From contig CAWUKV010000016.1 of the NCBI GenBank assembly GCA_963923025.1, positions 1-40,347 on the forward strand: 40,347 nucleotides of DNA, in the 5' to 3' direction. The first letter of the stretch is position 1; each line of letters starts with the position of its first letter. The notes beneath the pieces were generated by a model. It ran no database searches. It saw nothing but the letters and a program-made list of their open reading frames with translations, and had not been told where the DNA came from. Source of the stretch: CAWUKV01 sp963923025 (GTDB lineage Bacteria > Cyanobacteriota > Cyanobacteriia > Phormidesmidales > Phormidesmidaceae). Position numbers and translations under genes: made by a program. Shown one piece after another: positions 1-6,759 of the stretch.

Positions 1-60
1 TACGCGCCTTACTGTGTTCCCTTGGGCACTCTAAATCGGTAAGTACCTAATGACGCATTT

Positions 61-1056
61 ATGGACTCTCGGCCTGAGCGATCGCACCCCGCCGCGCCCT
101 GCTGCGACTTAGATCCTGAAACACTTTCGCCAGCAGCCGATAGCGAGTCCGTTCGGTATCCAGCTTCAACGCTTCACGAAATTCGTCTAATGACGGCAGA
201 GGAACTGATGGAGCGCTATCAGCTGGGGGAGCGTGACTTTCGTGGCATTCACCTGGTTAGAGGCGATCTGTCCCATCAGCACCTGCCGGATATTGACCTG
301 CGGCGAGCCAAACTCAATGCGGCCACCCTAGTTGGCACTAACCTACAAGGGGCAAACCTGCGCGAAACCCAGCTGGTAAGCGTTAACCTCCAAGGGGCAA
401 ACCTGACCTTGGCCAACTTGATCGGCGCAAGCTTGGTTAAAGCCCAGTTGGGGCTGGCTATTCTGAATAGTGCCGGTCTCAGAAGTACCAACCTGCAAGG
501 GGCAAACCTGACTGATGCCCAACTGCGCGGTGCAATTTTAAATGAGGCCAATCTAGACGGCGCAACGCTCTGTAATGCGGACCTAACGGAGGCCAGCTTC
601 AGCCGTACGCGGATGAACGCGACCAACCTTAGCAACGCGCTGCTAGAAAATGCCAACTTCACCAGTGCCATTCTCAATGGAGCCATCTTTAAAGGAGCTA
701 TGCTGCTGGGGGCCAGCTTCAACGGAGCGACCCTAGAAGCCGCAGACTTTGATCAGGTTGATTTGACGCGAGCCAAGCTTAACGGATGCAATTTGGTCAA
801 CTCCACCCTGACCCGGGCCAATCTCCGGGGCGCAGACCTGAGCTGGAGTTCGTTACGGGGAGCCAACCTTCGGGGCGCAACGCTGTACCGTACGCGCTTG
901 CACTGGTCAAACTTGAGCGGCGCAATCTTGACCGACGCCATCATCATGAATGCCCATCTAGAGCATGTGAACCTGAAACATGCCGAGCTGAGCGGCGCAA
1001 TTTTGCCGGAAGAGTTAACCAGTCAGCCGGGTGGAAAGATCCCCGACAGCCAGTAG
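61..1056 (+). CDS. Pentapeptide-repeat protein (331 aa)
   Basis: From about residue 80 to the end the protein is a run of A(D/N)Lxx five-residue units such as GANLR, GANLT and GADLS. This folds as a right-handed quadrilateral beta-helix. The lead-in MTAEELMERYQLGERDF, with its G-x-R-D-F motif, is common at the start of cyanobacterial members and begins at an internal ATG (190), so the true start may be 190 and the first 43 residues untranslated. There is no signal peptide or membrane segment, so a cytosolic location is inferred. The biochemical role of such orphan proteins is generally unknown; some family members mimic DNA and bind gyrase, but nothing here supports that. It converges with the next gene across a strong hairpin. 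A shorter relative with the same lead-in lies at 6015-6539. Confidence 0.9.
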   Translation: MDSRPERSHPAAPCCDLDPETLSPAADSESVRYPASTLHEIRLMTAEELMERYQLGERDFRGIHLVRGDLSHQHLPDIDLRRAKLNAATLVGTNLQGANLRETQLVSVNLQGANLTLANLIGASLVKAQLGLAILNSAGLRSTNLQGANLTDAQLRGAILNEANLDGATLCNADLTEASFSRTRMNATNLSNALLENANFTSAILNGAIFKGAMLLGASFNGATLEAADFDQVDLTRAKLNGCNLVNSTLTRANLRGADLSWSSLRGANLRGATLYRTRLHWSNLSGAILTDAIIMNAHLEHVNLKHAELSGAILPEELTSQPGGKIPDSQ

Positions 1057-1063
1057 ACCGTGG

Positions 1064-1104
1064 GCTAGTCGGTGGCTTTACGGGACGTCAGCTGACCGAC
1101 TAGC
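1064..1104. terminator. Hairpin between convergent genes, likely bidirectional terminator
   Basis: GCTAGTCGGT (1064-1073) and ACCGACTAGC (1095-1104) form a perfect 10-bp stem with a 21-nt loop. It lies in the 69-bp gap between the stop of the pentapeptide gene and the stop of the opposing hydrolase gene. There is no clear T-tract on either side, so termination is inferred from position and stem strength. Confidence 0.5.
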
Positions 1105-1125
1105 TCTCTGACTAAAACGTCCGAC

Positions 1126-3012
1126 CTAAAACAGGCGCATAGTCGGAAACGGCCAACGCAGTAAGGTTACCGACAACTGCTCTAGGGCCATGTATGCCGT
1201 CATTTGTTGCTGAAAGTGATAGAGCCGATCCTGGCTTTCTAACGTTTCTAGGTGCAGCCAGGACAGCGTTCGGCCCCAGCCGCCACGGCGGGGATCGCGG
1301 TGGGTTAGCCGCATCCAGCTCAGGACGCTGTCGGGCAGGGTCTGGGTGAACCGTAGCGGTAGCGCTTCGGTAGAAAACCGCTCTGCATAGGCAGGTGAGA
1401 GGAAGGGTTGGTAGCGCTCGGCCCCATCGGTGTACTGCATCGCAAAACTGAGGCTGACGCCCTGCAAGTACTCGCGTAGCGCCACGGTTTGCTCCCCATG
1501 CAGCTCTGGCATAAAGGGAACCTGAGTTAGAGATTGGTTGACATTATCGGGATCGCCCACGCTGAGGTGAGTTCCACCGATGACCGCAATCAGATACTTC
1601 GGCCCTGCCAGCTGAGTGAAGGGCGTCAGCTGCTGGCGCAGGGTCGGGGTGACGGCATCCTGTGTGCCGGTCAGCATCAGCGTGGGTACGGTTACCTCCG
1701 TGAGCCCCGCTGGACCAAACAGCTCTCCAACCAGCGGATTCATGGCCATGACGCCGACAATGCGCTCGTCCGTGAAGTCGGCCTCGTCTTCCAAGAGTTC
1801 GACCGCTGCGCACTGGAGCCAGTCAGCCGGAGAAAGACCCACAGGGCGGAGGCCATCGCAAAAGGTGCGGAGCGATCGCAGGTCTAACTTGGCACCCGCC
1901 AGCGCTAGCCCGGTGTAGCCCCCCAGAGAATGCCCGATGACAATCGCCTGTTCCGTGTTGACCTGGCGGTGCAGCGTGGTAGACGACCGATTCATCCACT
2001 CCAGCCGGTCCAGCACAAAGCTGACGTCTAGGGGACGGTCTAGAAACTCAGTCGCCGGAAGCAGCCGACCAGGGCGTTGTAAAACGTTGGGGTCGAGAGG
2101 GATTTCGGTAAGCGCTTCGACGTTGCTACCGGGGTGCTCAATAGACACCACCGTCAGCCCATGGGAGGCCAGATGGGAGGCCATGTAGGTAAGGAACTGG
2201 CGGTCTGCCCCAAAGCCATGGGAGAGCACCACCAGAGGCGCGTCTTTGGGGTAAACCCCACGGTAGATATCGAGTTTGATAGTACGCTGACGGTCGCGAT
2301 CTCGGAAGCTGAAGTGGCGCTGCCCAACGGGCTGTGTGCCGGGCTGCGCTGGGTCTAGGTTGCTGGGCAGCGCCGGTAGGCTATCCACCAGCAAGCCATG
2401 GGCCAGTACGCTACTCAGCGCCTGACTCTCCAATCGGGAGAGGTTGAGCTGAGAGACCATACCGACCGCCGCAGTCAGGTCGATATCGAGTTCATCTTCT
2501 GGAATGGCCTGGAGGACGCCAATCAGGTTGAGTCCCTTCTCGTCAGCCGCCGCGGCATGCACCGCTGCCTGTATCTGTTCTACGGTCAAGCCCGGTACAA
2601 CAGTGGCCAGCGCATCTAGCAGCAGTTCTCCGTTAGGGGACGCTAGGACATCCTCAATCATGCGTTCGCCAATGGCCGGGTTCAGGGCCAGACGATTGTT
2701 GAGGACCGAGCGCACTTCGGGCGTCAGCACCGATTTGTAGAGTTTGAGCCGGTCGGGCACAACGCCGCTCTCGGCAAACAAGGCCAAATCGCTGACGTGA
2801 ATGGTCTGGCTCAGTGGCCCCACCCTAAGATGAATGCGTTCGGTAGCCCCAACGGGGCGACTGAGGCTATTCGGCAAGGTAGCAGGCAAGCTCCAGAGCG
2901 CGATCGCGCCCAAGCAAGCTAAGCTCCCCCGACGTCTCAATCGCCTATTGGGCTGGGAACTGAATCGTATCGACAGCGGCTGGAACAGCGGACGACGAAA
3001 AAAAGAAAGCAT
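1126..3012 (-). CDS. Exported DUF1400-domain alpha/beta hydrolase
   Basis: The reading frame is open from a GTG at 3060, but the ATG at 3012 is preferred; it gives 628 aa beginning MLSFFRRP. A basic stretch and a hydrophobic segment (SLACLGAIALWSLPATLP, about residues 30-48) look like a signal peptide. Residues of about 55-180 match the cyanobacterial DUF1400 domain, which precedes an alpha/beta-hydrolase domain of the chlorophyllase/PAF-acetylhydrolase type. The nucleophile elbow GHSLGG is visible in the middle of the catalytic domain, an oxyanion-side motif LSHGFGAD precedes it, and a late GGTHLS supplies a candidate catalytic histidine. It is probably a periplasmic or secreted esterase/lipase; the substrate cannot be read from sequence. 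It is convergent with the first pentapeptide gene. Confidence 0.88.
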   Translation of the reverse strand: MLSFFRRPLFQPLSIRFSSQPNRRLRRRGSLACLGAIALWSLPATLPNSLSRPVGATERIHLRVGPLSQTIHVSDLALFAESGVVPDRLKLYKSVLTPEVRSVLNNRLALNPAIGERMIEDVLASPNGELLLDALATVVPGLTVEQIQAAVHAAAADEKGLNLIGVLQAIPEDELDIDLTAAVGMVSQLNLSRLESQALSSVLAHGLLVDSLPALPSNLDPAQPGTQPVGQRHFSFRDRDRQRTIKLDIYRGVYPKDAPLVVLSHGFGADRQFLTYMASHLASHGLTVVSIEHPGSNVEALTEIPLDPNVLQRPGRLLPATEFLDRPLDVSFVLDRLEWMNRSSTTLHRQVNTEQAIVIGHSLGGYTGLALAGAKLDLRSLRTFCDGLRPVGLSPADWLQCAAVELLEDEADFTDERIVGVMAMNPLVGELFGPAGLTEVTVPTLMLTGTQDAVTPTLRQQLTPFTQLAGPKYLIAVIGGTHLSVGDPDNVNQSLTQVPFMPELHGEQTVALREYLQGVSLSFAMQYTDGAERYQPFLSPAYAERFSTEALPLRFTQTLPDSVLSWMRLTHRDPRRGGWGRTLSWLHLETLESQDRLYHFQQQMTAYMALEQLSVTLLRWPFPTMRLF

Positions 3013-3220
3013 CGGCGCAGCGAAATCAACGGGCAGCAGAGTCAAACAGTGTGGTGGCACACAGCGGGGCGACTGAGACGGGGGACAGAGCAGAATCGTC
3101 AGCCACAGGACGAGGGGGCAAAGGTGTCACGCTGGCGGCCCAGCCAGCAACTGCAATGGCAAGAAGTGGCAACGGTGCGGGCTCACGAACCAACGAAAAT
3201 CACTCTAACTAGCTTAAGAA

Positions 3221-3385
3221 ATGGCCCAACAAGACGAAGTGCTTCTTAACCTTTCTCTAGAACTATCTGAGTGGTTACACTTCTGCGATTCAGCATTAAC
3301 GAATTGGGCATTGACCGGTCCAGCGTTGACGGATTCAGCTTCTATCATTCGACAAGAAACAGCGAATATCAGGCGTAGCGAATGA
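3221..3385 (+). CDS. Small ORF (54 aa) coupled to the SLOG gene
   Basis: An ATG at 3221 opens a 54-codon frame whose TGA overlaps the ATG of the next gene in an ATGA arrangement (3382-3385). The product begins MAQQDEVLLNLSLELSEWLH and then carries three near-repeats ALTNW, ALTGP, ALTDS of 15 bp period before a charged tail. I do not recognise a family. The four-base overlap, repeated at the next junction, suggests translational coupling and argues the ORF is real; against it, the ORF is short and has no convincing ribosome binding site. Confidence 0.45.
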   Translation: MAQQDEVLLNLSLELSEWLHFCDSALTNWALTGPALTDSASIIRQETANIRRSE

Positions 3386-3963
3386 CACTATCTGATTTGG
3401 ATAGGCAATTCTCGGCGAGGTCGTCGACCCAGGGAAAGGGAGGCTGGCCTATCGTGGGTGTGATGGGGCCAGGGCAAGCCGACCCCGAAACACTGACCAG
3501 GGCTTATCAGCTGGGCTACCAAATCGCTGACCAGGGGTGGGTTTTACTCACTGGGGGACGGGCTGCGGGCGTTATGGCTGCAGCCTGCGCCGGGGCCGTA
3601 GCGGCCGGTGGATTGACAGTGGGGATCTTGCCGGGCGAAGACTTGACCCAGGCCGATCAAAATGTAAAGATTCCTATCCTGACTGGCATGGGGAGCGCTC
3701 GCAATCAAATCAACGTCCTGACGAGCAGGGTCGTCGTGGTCTGTGGTATGGGCCCAGGAACAGCCTCGGAGGTGGCGCTGGCCATTAAGGCCAGACGGCC
3801 CGTTGTGCTAGTTGCCCCGGACGAGCAAACCCTTCAGTTTTGTCGGCAGTTGACGTCAGTTGGCATTGAAATTGCGTCAACGGTGGACGAGGCTTGTACC
3901 CACGTTCATTCATACTTAGTTAGCATAGAAAAGGGCTTTCTGGCGCAGGAGACGAAGGAATGA
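3382..3963 (+). CDS. SLOG/TIGR00725-family protein (LOG/DprA-related Rossmann fold)
   Basis: This 193-aa protein shows the SLOG superfamily pattern: a beta-strand followed by MGPG near residue 30, then LLTGGRAAGVMAAACAGA around residues 53-70, and a GxGT-xSE signature (GMGPGTASEVALAI, about residues 125-138) equivalent to the PGGxGTxxE loop of LOG phosphoribohydrolases. The family binds nucleotides or nucleotide-derived ligands; TIGR00725 members have no settled activity. It overlaps the 54-aa ORF upstream and the DUF7219 gene downstream by four bases each, so the three are probably one translation unit. Whether it is an enzyme or a ligand sensor cannot be told here. Confidence 0.85.
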   Translation: MTLSDLDRQFSARSSTQGKGGWPIVGVMGPGQADPETLTRAYQLGYQIADQGWVLLTGGRAAGVMAAACAGAVAAGGLTVGILPGEDLTQADQNVKIPILTGMGSARNQINVLTSRVVVVCGMGPGTASEVALAIKARRPVVLVAPDEQTLQFCRQLTSVGIEIASTVDEACTHVHSYLVSIEKGFLAQETKE

Positions 3964-4211
3964 CCGACAGCAACCAAAACACGCGGGAGGACTTCATTCT
4001 GCCCCGCTACCCCTACCGTGGCGAGTTCTCCCCTGAGCATTTGGCCTTTAATGCCAATTTGCAGGAGTTTGCTGCAAGGGTCTCTCTGATTTGCAACCTG
4101 GAAACAGGCGGAAAAATTACCTCTCAGGAGGCCTACGACCAGATCAAAGCCCTTTGGAAAGAGCTTAAAGCGTCGAAGAAAAATTTGCTCGAGCAGGATC
4201 CAGGCACGTAG
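3960..4211 (+). CDS. DUF7219-family small protein (83 aa)
   Basis: A short soluble protein with the conserved opening DFILPRYPYRGEF (residues 11-23) and a predicted helical C-terminal half (QIKALWKELKASKKNL) matches the small cyanobacterial family DUF7219. No enzymatic motif, signal peptide or membrane segment is visible. Its ATG overlaps the stop of the SLOG gene (ATGA), pointing to coupled translation and possibly a physical partnership. Function is unknown. Its stop is 41 bp from the stop of the opposing SagB-like gene. Confidence 0.8.
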   Translation: MTDSNQNTREDFILPRYPYRGEFSPEHLAFNANLQEFAARVSLICNLETGGKITSQEAYDQIKALWKELKASKKNLLEQDPGT

Positions 4212-4252
4212 GTCTAGTGCCGCGAACAAGGCGGTAGCCGGTAAACAGGGGC

Positions 4253-5788
4253 CTAAGTCGGCTGCCAGGGCTGCCCCAACGTGGTGATGTACAGCACCGC
4301 CTCATCCTCTGGAATACCTAATGTGTCGTTGACCTGGTCGTCAAAGAAGCCTGCAATGCCGCTGACGCCAAGCTGTAGACCCACAGCTGCCAGGTTCAGG
4401 CGTTGCCCCAAGTGGCCCGCGTCCAAATGCAAATAGCGATAGGCGCGATCGCCATAGCGTTCGATGGCCTGGGCTAGATCTGCGGTATGAAAGACAACGG
4501 CAGCGGCGTCGCGGCCCAGTTCCTGCCCCAAACACAAATAGTGGAGTGCTTCTCGAAACTGCTTGAACCGTACCTGCCGCAGCGTTTGGGCTTGGGGGGC
4601 GTAGTAGTAGCAGCCCGGCTCTAAACCGGTAATGCCTGAGACGGCAACAAATGTCTCAATGAGGCTGAGGTCGAAGAAGTCAGGCTGGGCATCCAGGCCC
4701 TGATCTCGGTAGTGGGCCGGATGGTACGCAAAGTCCAAAATCTGGAGCAGGGCGCTGAGCGGCAGATCGGCCCCAGTGTAGCGGCGGGTCGACCGGCGGC
4801 GAAGGATAGTGCTGTTGAGGTGATTGAGACTCTCTCCCCAGGAGAGCGGTGGCGTCTCGGTGGAGAGTTTGTCGCCAATAGGTAGGTTGTATTTTCCCGA
4901 TGGCGGCGGCGGCACGTCCGGTCGTTCCTGGCTCAGGGTTAGATCAGGGTCATGGGCGATTTGACTGCTGTGGTGCAGGTAGGGCAGGAGTTGGTCTTGC
5001 TCCAGGTGGGGGTAATGGGGGTGGCTATCCCCTGGGAGCGCTGTGCGGCCCAATGCCAGGTTTTGGTCAACCTGTAAAAGATCAGCCAGGGCTAAAACCG
5101 CGATCGCGCCTTCTATGCCGTCTTCTAAATACAGCAGTTTATTCAGCGCCTCGTCGACAAAGCCACCAATCAGGTGGGGGCGGTAGTCACATAGCGACCC
5201 GACCAGCTCTAGATTGCCGAGTAGGTGACCACTGTCGAGCAAAATACGACGGTAGGCGCGCGCCTGATAGCGCCAGGCCGACCGCTGAAAAACGCTGGTA
5301 ACCACCAATGCCAGCTGAGTATTTTCCAGGGCAGGGTGCCAGAAACAGGCAGCCTGGAGGGCAGGCCAGGGGTGGTCATCCCAAAAGCGCAGCAGGGTAT
5401 GGCTACGGACTTGATAGTTGTAGAGCCCTGCAGGCAGCAGCGACGTTCCCCGCGAAATCAGATATACCTCAGCCGGATAGAGTCCACCGGCTGAGGGCGA
5501 CGCTCTTAGGTAAACGGGTTCGCTGGGAGTCGCCACCTTAGCCGTAAGTCCGTAGCTGCTGACTAAAAAGTGCGACAGTCGCCGCCACCAGGTCTGCTCA
5601 TCGTCGGCCCGGTCAGCATTAGATTGCAAAAACGGTTTCAGGTCAACCGTCGCACCCAAGGGATACGTTTTGTAGGGGACAGGCTGCTGGGCCCAATCCA
5701 GGGTCGGCGCTTGCTGGGCCAGTGTATCGGGATCGTACTTGGTGCGCTGGTGATAATGCTGAGCAATGGAAGCAGGAACCTGAGTCAT
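4253..5788 (-). CDS. SagB/ThcOx-family dehydrogenase with two nitroreductase-like domains
   Basis: The ATG at 5788 (MTQVPASIAQHYHQRTKY) is chosen over the ATG at 5926 because family similarity starts here; the product is 511 aa. Two nitroreductase-fold halves are visible: the N-terminal one contains RASPSAGGLYPAEVYLI, the FMN-pocket signature of SagB/ThcOx proteins, and the second begins near RRRSTRRYTG and ends with the LxLGVSGIAGFFDD loop. Characterised relatives use FMN to oxidise azolines to azoles in ribosomal peptide maturation, but many cyanobacterial members are stand-alone. No cyclodehydratase, precursor peptide or transporter is adjacent, so that role is not supported here. Its 5' end faces the second pentapeptide gene across about 226 bp. 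Confidence 0.85.
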   Translation of the reverse strand: MTQVPASIAQHYHQRTKYDPDTLAQQAPTLDWAQQPVPYKTYPLGATVDLKPFLQSNADRADDEQTWWRRLSHFLVSSYGLTAKVATPSEPVYLRASPSAGGLYPAEVYLISRGTSLLPAGLYNYQVRSHTLLRFWDDHPWPALQAACFWHPALENTQLALVVTSVFQRSAWRYQARAYRRILLDSGHLLGNLELVGSLCDYRPHLIGGFVDEALNKLLYLEDGIEGAIAVLALADLLQVDQNLALGRTALPGDSHPHYPHLEQDQLLPYLHHSSQIAHDPDLTLSQERPDVPPPPSGKYNLPIGDKLSTETPPLSWGESLNHLNSTILRRRSTRRYTGADLPLSALLQILDFAYHPAHYRDQGLDAQPDFFDLSLIETFVAVSGITGLEPGCYYYAPQAQTLRQVRFKQFREALHYLCLGQELGRDAAAVVFHTADLAQAIERYGDRAYRYLHLDAGHLGQRLNLAAVGLQLGVSGIAGFFDDQVNDTLGIPEDEAVLYITTLGQPWQPT

Positions 5789-6014
5789 CCGAGAGCCTGG
5801 GGACGGCAAGATTTCAAGGTCTATCTTGACATTTGTACGAAAGCGATGCGGCCTTACAAAACTTAAATCAGCCTTAAAGCTTGCCGAAAAGCGATCCCGA
5901 CGGGCTAAGTTTACGTTACTTAACATAAATGACGATTCGAAAAGTCGGGGTTGTCAGCTTGTGGCCTTTGGTTGCCTGTCGGCCCTGCTATGGAGCAAAC
6001 GACGTTTTAACCGG

Positions 6015-6539
6015 ATGACGTTAGCAGATATTTTGAAAGCCTACGCAGATGGGCAACGTGATTTTAGCGGCATTACTTTGAAGATCGAGTCTGGATTCGA
6101 GTGTGATCTTAGGGGTGTAGATCTGAGCGGTGCGGTGCTGGTGGGCAGCTACCTGCCCTACGCCAAGCTGCAGCGGACCCATCTAGTCGCAACGCAGCTT
6201 CAGTACGCCGAACTCAGTAATGCCCAGTTCCAGACGTCTACCTTAGACGAGGCCGATTTGAGCGGGGCCAACCTGACCTATGCCAACCTGAGTGGTGCTA
6301 GCCTGCGGGGAGCCAAGCTCCAGGGGGCCAACTTGCACGGTGCCTTCCTGGAGCGGGCCGATCTGACCGGCGCTGATCTGACGGGTGCGGTGCTAACGCG
6401 GGGAAGGTGCAACGGGGCACTGTTCAAAGCTGCTCAACTCGCTGCCTGTAACTGCTTTCGAGCCCAGGGGTTAGTGTTAGACGACGCGCTGTGCGATCGC
6501 ACCACCGTTTACCCAGACGGCCACCGAAATTTGGAGTAA
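6015..6539 (+). CDS. Pentapeptide-repeat protein (174 aa)
   Basis: The frame is open from 5826, but the ATG at 6015 gives MTLADILKAYADGQRDFSGI, the same lead-in with G-x-R-D-F as the pentapeptide protein at the left end of the window, so this start is preferred. Roughly residues 30-150 are A(D/N)Lxx units (GVDLS, GANLT, GASLR, GADLT). The repeat is shorter than in the first protein, and the C-terminus carries cysteines and a DRTTVYPDGHRNLE tail. The protein is probably cytosolic with no assignable biochemical role. It may share a divergent control region with the SagB-like gene. Confidence 0.85.
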   Translation: MTLADILKAYADGQRDFSGITLKIESGFECDLRGVDLSGAVLVGSYLPYAKLQRTHLVATQLQYAELSNAQFQTSTLDEADLSGANLTYANLSGASLRGAKLQGANLHGAFLERADLTGADLTGAVLTRGRCNGALFKAAQLAACNCFRAQGLVLDDALCDRTTVYPDGHRNLE

Positions 6540-6759
6540 CCCGCCTGCTTAAGTGGTTGGCGCTATCGGTGTGCGCCTCTGGCGGTGGGGCAATCCGTCC
6601 CCTGAGCCCGCCCGCAATCGGTGCAGGCTCGGGTATGCTATCGGTGTTGAACGGTTACCCTGGTAAGCAGTGGTAATCGATACCTCTGACGCTATGGCCC
6701 TCCATGTCTGGCAACCTGCCGTTCGGCAATCTGCCGCTCGACAACCTGCGGTGCAAATC

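Noticed and set aside
276..722. 148-aa minus-strand ORF with Ala/Leu/Arg repeats
   Set aside because: It is the antisense of the pentapeptide repeat; the 15-bp periodicity keeps other frames open.
4253..5788. RiPP biosynthetic cluster around SagB
   Set aside because: No cyclodehydratase, precursor peptide or transporter is present within the surrounding genes.
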